Source: Ardenticatenia bacterium (GTDB lineage: Bacteria > Chloroflexota > Anaerolineae > 4572-78 > NAK82). From it: 54,056 bases of DNA. The stretch is taken from the NCBI GenBank assembly GCA_003130875.1, contig QEXY01000118.1, positions 1-54,056 on the forward strand, in the 5' to 3' direction. Each line of letters begins with the position of its first letter. Position 1 is the stretch's first letter. Made by a program: the position numbers and the translations under genes. Positions 34,208 to 42,134 of the stretch are shown piece by piece. Under the pieces are notes generated by a model. That model saw only the letters and a program-made list of their open reading frames with translations. It had not been told where the DNA came from and did no database searches.

Positions 34208-34685
34208 ATGTCCCAATTGCCACACCAAGTTTATTGCAAATACACTGGTATGCAGCGAGTGCGGCGCTTTGCTGCCCCCCGAGGAATGGGTTAGTAACGA
34301 GATCTCGACTGAGATCACAAGAGAGCAAGCCGAATCCACTACGGAGTTGGGGCTGCCTCCAGCTGTGCGCTTATACATGGGCGAGGAAACTGACCAGAGC
34401 ATCGACGTTGTCCTGGATAAAAAGGTGATCATTGGTCGCTCCGATCCCGCCAGCCAAGTGTTTCCTGAGATCGATCTGGCACCCTACGGCGGTTTGGAAA
34501 AAGGTGTGTCACGGCGCCATGCCCGTCTTTCTTCACGCCGCGGATTGATCATCATTGAGGATCTCGCCAGCATTAATGGCACCTATCTGAATGGCAAACG
34601 GCTGACACCTTATCTGCCTGAAGTGGTCCACGATGGTGACCAGATTCAGATCGGCAGTCTTCCCATTCGAGTTGAGGTGCTTTGA
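34200..34685 (+). CDS. Zinc-ribbon/FHA domain protein
   Basis: This 161-residue protein begins with a zinc ribbon, MIECPNCHTKF...CSECG (Cys at 4, 7, 18 and 21), and ends with a forkhead-associated (FHA) domain from about residue 70. The FHA landmarks are IIGRSDP, GVSRRHARLSSRRG and ASINGTYLNG, which together form the phosphothreonine pocket. FHA domains recognise phospho-Thr and so it is a likely reader of the upstream kinase. It starts inside the VWA gene (eight-base overlap). The linker between the two modules is acidic. The target of the zinc ribbon is unknown. Confidence 0.92.
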   Translation: MIECPNCHTKFIANTLVCSECGALLPPEEWVSNEISTEITREQAESTTELGLPPAVRLYMGEETDQSIDVVLDKKVIIGRSDPASQVFPEIDLAPYGGLEKGVSRRHARLSSRRGLIIIEDLASINGTYLNGKRLTPYLPEVVHDGDQIQIGSLPIRVEVL

Positions 34686-34715
34686 GAAGGTTTCTGGAGC
34701 ACGGAGGTTGAGTCT

Positions 34716-34961
34716 ATGGCATTTACGGTTCTGATCCATCTACAAGGTAGTGATCCTATTATGGCTGAGATGGATGCATTGCCGGACCCGCATGCAAATT
34801 ATATCCTCTGTACCAATCCGCGTGCACGTGATGGCAAGAACTTGGTGTTCATCGAACCAGGTTGCACACGTTTCATGTTCCCGTGGCATCGCATCAATTT
34901 CATCGAGGCGTTCCCATCCGAGGAAGATCAGACGCGGATCGAAACCTTTTTCCGCGAATAG
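34716..34961 (+). CDS. 81-residue conserved-looking protein of the kinase operon
   Basis: I do not recognise this 81-residue protein. The ATG at 34716 follows GGAGG by eight bases and lies 30 bases after the FHA gene, so it is expressed and coupled to the operon. The sequence has no signal or membrane segment. It looks like a small alpha/beta domain: two or three strands with the segment LVFIEPGCTRFMFPWHRINFIEAF, then an acidic helix SEEDQTRIETFF. Two Cys are present (CTNPR and GCTRF). It could be a small adaptor or ligand-binding protein of the kinase system; that is speculation. Confidence 0.7.
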   Translation: MAFTVLIHLQGSDPIMAEMDALPDPHANYILCTNPRARDGKNLVFIEPGCTRFMFPWHRINFIEAFPSEEDQTRIETFFRE

Positions 34962-35066
34962 TGTTCGGTTGGAAGTAGTGCAGGCGAGGAACATGCTGAG
35001 CTGACAAGAGTCCAACGGGTGGTCTATTCAGAACTTAGTGTGCTTCTATGGCGAAGGTGGATCCAA

Positions 35067-36413
35067 ATGCACGTGAATCCCTCTATATTTAAGGCATACG
35101 ATATCCGTGGCATCTATCCGGATGAACTGAATGAAGAGGTCGCCTACGCGTTGGGGCGTGCCTATGTGACCCTCTTGCAGGTGGACAGGGTGATCGTAGG
35201 GCGCGATATGCGTCTCTCCGGTCCCACTTTGTTTGGGGCGCTCACCAAGGGGCTGATGGATCAAGGGGCTGATGTGATCGATATCGGCATGGTCAGCACC
35301 GACCAGTACTATTATGCATGCGCGACCCTGGAAGAGGCCGGTATCATGGTTACCGCCTCACACAATCCCAAACAATACAACGGCTTCAAAATGGTGCGCC
35401 GTATGCCCTATCTCCTGAGTGGCGACCAGGGCATTCAGGACCTGCGCCGCATCATTGAGCGCGATGCCTACGCTCCTGCTCATCGGCGTGGAACGCTCAC
35501 GCTCCAGGATCTGAGCGAACCGTTCGTCGAAAAGGTGCTCAGTTTGGTTGACGTCTCCATACTAAAGCCCTTACATGTGATCGCGGATACCTGTAACGGA
35601 ATGGTGGGTCCCATATTGCAGCGCGTGTATGCGCATTTGCCTGTCCGGCTGACAGGAATGTATCTCGAACCAGATGGCAACCTACCCAATCATGGGTTGG
35701 ATCCATTGCAACCTGAGAATCGTGCCGAGCTTCAGCAACGTGTGGTAGATGAAGGCGCCGACATCGGCTTTGCTTTTGATGGTGACGGTGATCGCTTCTT
35801 CACAATTGATGACAGAGGGAAGTTTGTTCCGGGGGATTTTCTCACCGCCCTGATGGCCCGCCATTTCCTCGCCAAGTATCCTGGCTCGAAGATCATCTAT
35901 GACGTGCGCGCCTCATGGGCCGTGCCCGAAATGATCCGAGCTGCGGGCGGCATTCCTCTGATGGAACGCGTGGGACATGCTTTCATCAAGCGGCGTATGG
36001 CCGACGAAGGGGCCGTCTTCGCTGGCGAGGTGACCGGGCATTATTACTTCCGTGATTTCTTCTGCGCTGATTCGGGCATTATCCCTTCGCTCGTGGTGCT
36101 GGAGATGCTGTCGCGCGATGGAGTGCGCCTATCTACTTGGCTGCAGGAGTTAGAGGCCAAATACCATATATCGGGTGAAATCAACACGCGCATTTCCGGA
36201 GATCCGATGGCCAAGATGCAACGCCTGGCCGAGGTCTATCGGGACGCGGAAATTTACTGGTTAGATGGCATCTCCGTAGTCTATCCGGACTGGCATTTCA
36301 ATGTGCGGCCATCCAACACGGAGCCTCTATTGCGCTTGAACCTGGAAGCTAGGTCGGCAGAGCTGATGGAGCAGAAGCGCGACGAGGTACTGCGCATCAT
36401 TCGCGAGACATAA
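35067..36413 (+). CDS. Phosphomannomutase/phosphoglucomutase
   Basis: This 448-residue member of the alpha-D-phosphohexomutase superfamily interconverts hexose 6- and 1-phosphates in the cytoplasm, feeding sugar nucleotides. It shows FKAYDIRGIYP at the N-terminus, the phosphoserine loop TASHNP in GIMVTASHNPKQYNGFK, the metal loop DGDGDR in GFAFDGDGDRF, the sugar-specificity motif GEVTGHYYF and the phosphate-binding RPSNTEP near the end. I prefer the ATG at 35067, with AAGGTGG upstream; the GTG/TTG-started frame from 35019 would add 16 residues. It may supply GDP-mannose or, with Ugd, UDP-glucose precursors. The end is two bases from the convergent membrane-protein gene. Confidence 0.93.
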   Translation: MHVNPSIFKAYDIRGIYPDELNEEVAYALGRAYVTLLQVDRVIVGRDMRLSGPTLFGALTKGLMDQGADVIDIGMVSTDQYYYACATLEEAGIMVTASHNPKQYNGFKMVRRMPYLLSGDQGIQDLRRIIERDAYAPAHRRGTLTLQDLSEPFVEKVLSLVDVSILKPLHVIADTCNGMVGPILQRVYAHLPVRLTGMYLEPDGNLPNHGLDPLQPENRAELQQRVVDEGADIGFAFDGDGDRFFTIDDRGKFVPGDFLTALMARHFLAKYPGSKIIYDVRASWAVPEMIRAAGGIPLMERVGHAFIKRRMADEGAVFAGEVTGHYYFRDFFCADSGIIPSLVVLEMLSRDGVRLSTWLQELEAKYHISGEINTRISGDPMAKMQRLAEVYRDAEIYWLDGISVVYPDWHFNVRPSNTEPLLRLNLEARSAELMEQKRDEVLRIIRET

Positions 36414-36415
36414 GC

Positions 36416-37228
36416 TTACGGAGCCAGGGTGATAATCGCGATCAGGCCAATAGCGGCGATGCTTGCGAATTCGATGAGTGCCTGCCGGGTCAGCCGCCCC
36501 AAGATCTGTTGCTGTGCCAGACCGACGAACAGGTAAAAAATCAGAAGCAGCCAGAAACCGGCTGTGAGGGGGGGAATGCGCCAGTAATTGAAAGCCCAAA
36601 TAGCCTGAGCCATTACCAGGGCATTGATGCCAGCATACAGCCATGTGCGCCCCGTCTGTTCTGGCCCGGCGCGTAGGAGCGCGGCTGCCAGCAATCCTCC
36701 TACCAAAGCCATTGCTGGACCAGTGACAATACCGCGCATCCGCGTCTGATAGATCAAGACGAAGAACCCAAAGGCAACCCCAAATCCCACCAGATTGAGC
36801 CAGAAGTGGGAGACTTCATACCACCGATCGCGTGGATCAATTGTGTGATATTCGGCAAGGATGGTAAACCACAGCAGGCAGCCACTGAACCAGATTCCCG
36901 CGACCCACCAGAGTATGTTGATGACCAACAGGGGCAGCACAAGGATGAGCAGGATGACCAGCAGGGCAGGCAGTATCATGAAGGTCTGGAGATAGCCCGA
37001 GCGGTGACGTGACATTGACGGATGTGCGCTGGCCACCATCGCACTTCCAGTGGCGGCCAGCCCACCCACCAGCAATGCCATGAGCCAGCGCTGTGACACT
37101 ACAAGTGTGAGAGGCGTTCCCAGGAAAACCAGCTCAATAGTGCGCGTTGGCAATTCGATGATAAAATAGACCACTAACCCCAGGAGGGTCAAGCTGACCA
37201 CCTGGCTGATCCGCTCGTAAAGTGCCAT
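36416..37228 (-). CDS. Polytopic membrane protein, unknown
   Basis: This 270-residue protein has about eight hydrophobic helices in pairs and no soluble domain. I see ALYERISQVVSLTLLGLVVYFIIELPTRTIEL at the N-terminus and an aromatic-rich loop around WWVAGIWFSGCLLWF. Hydrophobic segments at 10-30, 38-55, 80-118, 145-165, 175-190, 205-250 and 253-270 suggest an integral membrane role. No transport or enzyme motif is evident. It starts only about 40 bases from the divergent prepilin peptidase and shares the interval, so expression may be linked. I do not propose a function. Confidence 0.68.
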   Translation of the reverse strand: MALYERISQVVSLTLLGLVVYFIIELPTRTIELVFLGTPLTLVVSQRWLMALLVGGLAATGSAMVASAHPSMSRHRSGYLQTFMILPALLVILLILVLPLLVINILWWVAGIWFSGCLLWFTILAEYHTIDPRDRWYEVSHFWLNLVGFGVAFGFFVLIYQTRMRGIVTGPAMALVGGLLAAALLRAGPEQTGRTWLYAGINALVMAQAIWAFNYWRIPPLTAGFWLLLIFYLFVGLAQQQILGRLTRQALIEFASIAAIGLIAIITLAP

Positions 37229-37271
37229 AGTCAGGCATTCTAAGTGACGGTTGCATGTGAGTCAAACGGCG

Positions 37272-38072
37272 ATGAGCTTTGAGGCGCTGTTCTATGCCCT
37301 TTTCGGCTGGGTGGTGGGGATGTTGATCAACCACGCTGCCGATGTGTTGCCCAGACATCGCGCTTTGAACACCGCCCCCATATGTCCGCGCTGCGGGATG
37401 CTACGCGCTCCGTTGGCGTGGAGCGCCGTGCTCGGCTATCTGAGCAGGCGCCATATATGTCTGGGCTGTGGGTGTCCCTTGGCCCTGCGCTCTGTGCTAG
37501 TCGAGCTTGTTACCCCGTTGCTGTTTGTAGGTCTCTTTTGGCGCTATGGTTTCTCAATTCAACTGGGGCTGCTATCGCTATATAGCGTTGTGCTGATGTT
37601 GGTGACCATCACCGACCTGGAACATCGTCTGATCCAGCATGCCGTGATGGTGCCTGCGTTGCTCATTGCGCTGGTCGGCGCTTTCTTCAATCACGATATG
37701 ACGGCGCGACAAGCAGTGTTAGGCGGTGCCGTTGCCCTCGTGCTGCTATACGCTATGTACCTGCTGGCTTTACCGATCAGCCGCCTGATGGGCCGACTGG
37801 CGAGGCGTCCAAGCGAGGAGGTACCCTTTGGTTTTGGCGATGTGACGCTGGGGACGTTCGTCGGTCTGATCACCGGACTGCCTGGAGTGGTGTTCGCATT
37901 GCTGCTTACGATTTTATCCGCTGGCTTGGTGGCTGCCTGTATTGTCCTCGTACAAGTAATGCGGCATCGGTATAAGCCTCTCACCACCATTCCGTATGGG
38001 CCATTTCTGGCGCTGAGTGGCTTCATCTTGATGGTCTACGGACCAGACATTCTGCACTGGTATTTGCACTAA
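37272..38072 (+). CDS. Prepilin peptidase (type IV leader peptidase)
   Basis: This 266-residue integral membrane protein is an A24-family prepilin peptidase that cleaves and N-methylates type IV pilins or related prepilins. The N-terminal methylase region has the Cys pairs PICPRCGMLR and CLGCGCPLALR. The catalytic Asp residues are in VTITDLEHRLI and the GxGD motif FGFGDVTLG. Six to eight hydrophobic helices are visible. A TTG at 37251 could add seven residues; ATG at 37272 is preferred. No pilin or pilus-assembly gene lies nearby, so it probably serves a pilus encoded elsewhere. Confidence 0.9.
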   Translation: MSFEALFYALFGWVVGMLINHAADVLPRHRALNTAPICPRCGMLRAPLAWSAVLGYLSRRHICLGCGCPLALRSVLVELVTPLLFVGLFWRYGFSIQLGLLSLYSVVLMLVTITDLEHRLIQHAVMVPALLIALVGAFFNHDMTARQAVLGGAVALVLLYAMYLLALPISRLMGRLARRPSEEVPFGFGDVTLGTFVGLITGLPGVVFALLLTILSAGLVAACIVLVQVMRHRYKPLTTIPYGPFLALSGFILMVYGPDILHWYLH

Positions 38073-38169
38073 GGCGACTGAAAGCTGGCTCCGTCAGCCG
38101 CAAGCTGCCGTTTGAGACTGGCCTTTAACCCTTTGCCACCTGTGTTCGAATACGTGCCTTTGCGCTGCA

Positions 38170-38199
38170 TTGTCGCGTAAGGTCGCTCAGTACTATACT
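38170..38199 (+). promoter_or_regulatory. Promoter of the NAPRT gene
   Basis: TTGTCG (38170-38175) and TATACT (38194-38199) are 18 bases apart, 37 bases before the ATG at 38237. The hairpin-poor gap 38073-38169 separates it from the prepilin peptidase. Confidence 0.65.
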
Positions 38200-38236
38200 C
38201 GTAAAGGAAATCCATCGATTTTTGGGGTGTTGTCCT

Positions 38237-39787
38237 ATGAAACTCTCGGATCGGTTGACGGCGGAGGGCATTCTCTATACGGATCAATATCAGCTGACGA
38301 TGGCGCAGCTGTACTTTCGCTATGGGTTGCACGAGCGACTGGCCGAGTTCGAGCATTTCTTCCGCAGCTATCCAGACTACGGGTCACACCAGGCGGGGTA
38401 CTGCATCAATGCCGGCCTGGCATGGTTGTTGGACTGGATGAAGGAAGCCCACTTCCGAGATGAAGACCTGGAATATATGCGCCATCATTGCGGCCAGACA
38501 GGGCGACGCCTCTTCCAGGATGACTTTCTGGCGTGGCTTCGCGCCTACGGCAATTTTGAGGGCATCTCGATGCGTGCCATTCCGGAAGGTCGCGTGGTGC
38601 ACCCTAATGTGCCTCTGGTCGTGGTGCGCGGTCCACTCGCTATGGCGCAGATCCTGGAAACACCGTTGCTCAACCAGCTGAATTACCAGATTCTGATCGC
38701 CACTAAGGCGAACCGCATTCGGGAGAGCGGTCGCGGCCAGCTATTGCTTGAATTCGGAGTGCGCCGGGCACAGGAACGGGGCGCTATTGCCGGGGCGCGC
38801 GCGGCGCTCATCGGGGGCGCAGATTTCACCTCCAACGCCGGCATCTCCCATGTGCTGGGCTTCCCGCCTAAGGGCACCCATGCGCATAGCATGGTGCAAG
38901 CTTTTATGGCATTGGGTGAGGGCGAGCTGGGTGCATTTCGTGCCTATGCCGAACTCTACCCGGATGACTGCCTGCTATTAGTGGACACGATTGATACGCT
39001 ACAAAGTGGCCTGCCCAACGCTATCAAGGTCTTTGAAGAGCTGCGTCGTAAAGGACACCGTCCGCTGGGCATCCGTCTCGATTCCGGTGACTTGGCATAC
39101 CTGAGCATTCAAGCTGCCAAGATGCTGGATGCAGCCGGCTTCCCGGACACGGTGATCGTGCTCTCGAATAATCTCGATGAGCTGGTGATCTGGCAGATCA
39201 TCACCCAGATCCAAGAAGAAGCATCGCGCTATGGACTGGAGCCCGACCATGTTATCCGCAGGTTGGTGTTCGGTGTGGGCACACGCCTGATCACTTCGGC
39301 CGGCCACGCAGCACTCGATGGTGTCTATAAGCTGGTAGCACTGTGGGATCGCGATCGTTTTGTCCCGACGCTTAAAGTCTCCGAGACGCCCGAGAAGACG
39401 CTCAACCCCGGTCATAAGCAGGCATGGCGCATTTACGATGCGCGCGGCAAAGCGACTGCAGATTTGTTGTGCTTAGAGGACGAGGATCCAGGCGCTACGC
39501 CGGAGATCGTCCTGCGTCATCCCACCGAACCTGCCAAATATCGTATATTGCCCCGCAGTGAGGTGCAAGGGGTCGAGACCCTCTTGGTAGAAGTGCTCCG
39601 CGAGGGCAGGCTGGTCTGCGATCTGCCCCCGATCAATCAGATCCGCGAGGTGCGCCAAGCGGATGTCGCGCGCCTCGATGCCGGTGTGCGACGGCTGGTC
39701 AATCCCCATACCTATCACGTCTCCCTAAGCCAGAAGCTGTGGGAACTAAAGCAGCAGATGATCTACGCTGCGAAGAACGAACATTGA
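38237..39787 (+). CDS. pncB: Nicotinate phosphoribosyltransferase
   Basis: This 516-residue enzyme makes nicotinate mononucleotide from nicotinate and PRPP, the salvage entry to NAD. Signatures are [14 protein letters not shown] at the N-terminus, [25 protein letters not shown] near residue 170, [11 protein letters not shown] and [12 protein letters not shown], which carry the active-site His and PRPP contacts. The C-terminal part ([20 protein letters not shown]) is standard. The ATG at 38237 has GGGGTG upstream; the open frame upstream starts with TTG and is less likely. The end is nine bases from the next convergent gene, so no terminator separates them. Confidence 0.93.
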   Translation: MKLSDRLTAEGILYTDQYQLTMAQLYFRYGLHERLAEFEHFFRSYPDYGSHQAGYCINAGLAWLLDWMKEAHFRDEDLEYMRHHCGQTGRRLFQDDFLAWLRAYGNFEGISMRAIPEGRVVHPNVPLVVVRGPLAMAQILETPLLNQLNYQILIATKANRIRESGRGQLLLEFGVRRAQERGAIAGARAALIGGADFTSNAGISHVLGFPPKGTHAHSMVQAFMALGEGELGAFRAYAELYPDDCLLLVDTIDTLQSGLPNAIKVFEELRRKGHRPLGIRLDSGDLAYLSIQAAKMLDAAGFPDTVIVLSNNLDELVIWQIITQIQEEASRYGLEPDHVIRRLVFGVGTRLITSAGHAALDGVYKLVALWDRDRFVPTLKVSETPEKTLNPGHKQAWRIYDARGKATADLLCLEDEDPGATPEIVLRHPTEPAKYRILPRSEVQGVETLLVEVLREGRLVCDLPPINQIREVRQADVARLDAGVRRLVNPHTYHVSLSQKLWELKQQMIYAAKNEH

Positions 39788-39796
39788 GCGGATGAC

Positions 39797-41008
39797 CTAC
39801 AAACGAGCTTGAATCAGCCCTCGTCGGCCGTTTACCATCCAATCCGGCTCCAACCGGGAGAGTTGCGCAGCCAGCTCCTCGGATATACCGACAATCAACT
39901 CGCCCTTCAGTGTGCGCAGGTTGGCAAAGGGGGCAGGAAAGTAGGCTGTGATGCGCTCAAAGGGGGTGCCCACGGGCCAGTGCGCATCCCCTAAAACGCG
40001 ACGATAGTTGACGTCTCCTTTCAAGATTACAAAATCGGCGGCGGCGAGCTGGGCACGCAAATCATCGGGCATCTCGAAGTAGAAGAGGCTGCTAGCATAA
40101 AACCAATGCGTTGTCAGCACAAGACGACCAGTGTGCAGATAATCCACCAGGCGGGCACGCAGCGCTTCGGTGCGCTCACCGCCGTGGCGTAATGCTTCCA
40201 GACCAGCTCTTACATCATCCACCATCGCATCTGAGACAAAGAAAGGCTGCGGTTTGAGATGCATGATCACCCGCTGAACCAACGGGTGACTCAGCAGAAA
40301 ATCCACCAGGGCTAGGTCCATCAGCAGTTCCGTGCCGGCGTTGTCGGTGATGAGCACCAGGATCCTGCGCGGTTTCTGCGTCAGATATTCCCAAATACGG
40401 GGTGCATCGTCGATCAGCAGATTCGCTCTGTCCTCCTCCGGGCGCGACACACGCGCCAGGTCACCGGCCACGTTATAGCTCAGGTCAACCCGATTGCCCC
40501 ACAAACTGTGATAGAGCAACGCTTCGAAACGGGCAAAGCCTTCGGAGGGGAGATGTCCCAATGCTGTCGCCACCAACGCCGGAGCGGCATCGGGATGCCA
40601 TTCTGCCTGTTTCTTGGCAGCATAAGGGTCGAAAAGATACCATTCCCCTGGCTGAAAATAGCGCGTTGCCTCTAAGACGCGCCGATAAAAGAAAGCTTCA
40701 GCCCAATACCACGGCACATCCAACCACGAACGCCCCAGATGAGGGCGTGATGCCTCTTGCCAAAAATCAATGTCCGGTGCCACTTCTCGAAGACCCCGAA
40801 TCCTCCCATCTGTTATTTCCTGCTTGAGTTCTTCCAGATCGCGGTTGATTTCATCGGGAAAGGAATTGAGCGCGATGATCTCGTCCACAATCGCAGGAAT
40901 ACGGTACTTAAAGGTACGCCAGGCGAAGGAATCCGGATCAGAGGTCATAATCAGCGGTGGCAAAGCTCCCACAGCGGGATGCCAAGATATTGTGCTTGAC
41001 ACTTTCAC
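39797..41008 (-). CDS. DUF89/ARMT1-like protein (damage-control phosphatase family)
   Basis: This 403-residue protein resembles the DUF89 family of metal-dependent damage-control phosphatases (ARMT1-like). Its core has LVLITDNAGTELLMDLALVDFLL, with the metal-binding Asp/Asn in ITDNAG, and ADFVILKGDVNYRRVLGDAHWP, with a second Asp/Asn pair. The rest is helical. Family members hydrolyse off-pathway sugar or cofactor phosphates, so it may act on one of them; the nearby phosphomannomutase and NAPRT are only circumstantial. The start is GTG with AGGG upstream. The gene follows the response regulator in the same direction after a strong hairpin. Confidence 0.84.
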   Translation of the reverse strand: MKVSSTISWHPAVGALPPLIMTSDPDSFAWRTFKYRIPAIVDEIIALNSFPDEINRDLEELKQEITDGRIRGLREVAPDIDFWQEASRPHLGRSWLDVPWYWAEAFFYRRVLEATRYFQPGEWYLFDPYAAKKQAEWHPDAAPALVATALGHLPSEGFARFEALLYHSLWGNRVDLSYNVAGDLARVSRPEEDRANLLIDDAPRIWEYLTQKPRRILVLITDNAGTELLMDLALVDFLLSHPLVQRVIMHLKPQPFFVSDAMVDDVRAGLEALRHGGERTEALRARLVDYLHTGRLVLTTHWFYASSLFYFEMPDDLRAQLAAADFVILKGDVNYRRVLGDAHWPVGTPFERITAYFPAPFANLRTLKGELIVGISEELAAQLSRLEPDWMVNGRRGLIQARL

Positions 41009-41040
41009 ACCCTACTCATGGATTGGGGCTGATCGAACCT

Positions 41041-41065
41041 GCGGGAAGCCAGTAGGCTATCCCGC
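41041..41065 (-). promoter_or_regulatory. Hairpin between the response regulator and the DUF89 gene
   Basis: GCGGGAAGCC (41041-41050) pairs with GGCTATCCCGC (41055-41065; one-base bulge) around AGTA. No T-run follows on the minus strand, so it may be an attenuator, an RNA-stability hairpin or a weak terminator between the two genes. Confidence 0.5.
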
Positions 41066-41075
41066 TTCGCGTATA

Positions 41076-42134
41076 TTACGCAGATAAACGTGGTGGATGC
41101 AAGATGGGGCGGTGTTGCGACTGCCTCTGGATTGCCCAGGCGGCAGCAGCGGCGCGCGTGTGCACATCCAGTTTGGCGAAGATGGATTTCAGATGGCGCT
41201 TTACCGTATTAGGGGTGATGATCAGCATCTGCCCGATTTCTTTGTTGCTCAAACCTTGAGCTACCAGTTGCAACACCTCCCATTCGCGTGCGGTTAAAGG
41301 AGATGGACATCCCTCATACCTATGATCCGCTTGGAGCGCCTCGGTCACGGTGCACAGAAAAACGTGTCGGTCAAAGGTTTGCTTTTCCAGACAGGCAAAG
41401 ATGTGGTACTCGGAATAGGCATACTCGATGTCCTCTGGGGTTGCCACGCCGCTGACAACAATGGCAGGAATTTGAGATGCGTGGAGAGCTTCCAGCAATC
41501 GCATGCCGTCCAGATTAGGGTGGGGAGCGCTTGCCCGTGCCAGTGACAGGTCCACCACCGCCAGATGATACCTTTTACGCTGCAGGTATCCCCATGCTTC
41601 GCCAAAGCTATTCGCGGTCTGTACTGTATGTCCCGCATCGCTGAGCAGCTCGGTTAGGATGCTGCGCCATCCGGCATCATCTTCCACCAACAACACATGC
41701 GCCGATGGTGCTTGCGCTCTCTCGATAGCTGCGGTGGAAGTGGGTGGAGAACTTGCCAGCGCGCGGTGCACCAAGTCGCGAAACTCGCCCCGATGGAACG
41801 CTTCCTTACGCAGACAGCTGAATGCACCGTATTCTTTCAATGCAGCGACGGCGATCTCCACCGTGGCGAAGCCGCTCACCAGGATACTTATACAGCTCGG
41901 ATCGTGGCGACGCAGCGCCTCAAGCACCTGCAGCCCATCCTGATTGCGGTGATCACTTCCACCCAGGGAGAGATCCACCACGGCCAGGCGATGCGGCTGT
42001 GCGCGAATGAGCGCGATGGCGGATTCCAGTTCACTGGCCACCTCGACATTCAACCCGAGATCGCGCAGCAGCTCGCTCAGCAGCTCCTGCCATGCAGGAT
42101 CGTCTTCAGTCACCAAAGCGAGGGTGTTTGTCAT
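41076..42134 (-). CDS. Response regulator with two receiver domains and LuxR-type HTH
   Basis: This 352-residue protein carries two receiver domains in tandem (about 5-125 and 145-265) and a C-terminal LuxR/FixJ-type helix-turn-helix (about 278-340). Phospho-acceptor Asp residues are at 54 (VVDLSLGG) and 195 (VVDLSLAR), with acidic DD pairs at the N-termini of both. The HTH reads LTAREWEVLQLVAQGLSNKE and ends TVKRHLKSIFAKLDVHTR. The ATG at 42134 overlaps the kinase stop in an ATGA motif, with GGAAGG upstream, so the pair is coupled. The double receiver could integrate two kinases. It controls unknown promoters. Confidence 0.92.
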   Translation of the reverse strand: MTNTLALVTEDDPAWQELLSELLRDLGLNVEVASELESAIALIRAQPHRLAVVDLSLGGSDHRNQDGLQVLEALRRHDPSCISILVSGFATVEIAVAALKEYGAFSCLRKEAFHRGEFRDLVHRALASSPPTSTAAIERAQAPSAHVLLVEDDAGWRSILTELLSDAGHTVQTANSFGEAWGYLQRKRYHLAVVDLSLARASAPHPNLDGMRLLEALHASQIPAIVVSGVATPEDIEYAYSEYHIFACLEKQTFDRHVFLCTVTEALQADHRYEGCPSPLTAREWEVLQLVAQGLSNKEIGQMLIITPNTVKRHLKSIFAKLDVHTRAAAAAWAIQRQSQHRPILHPPRLSA

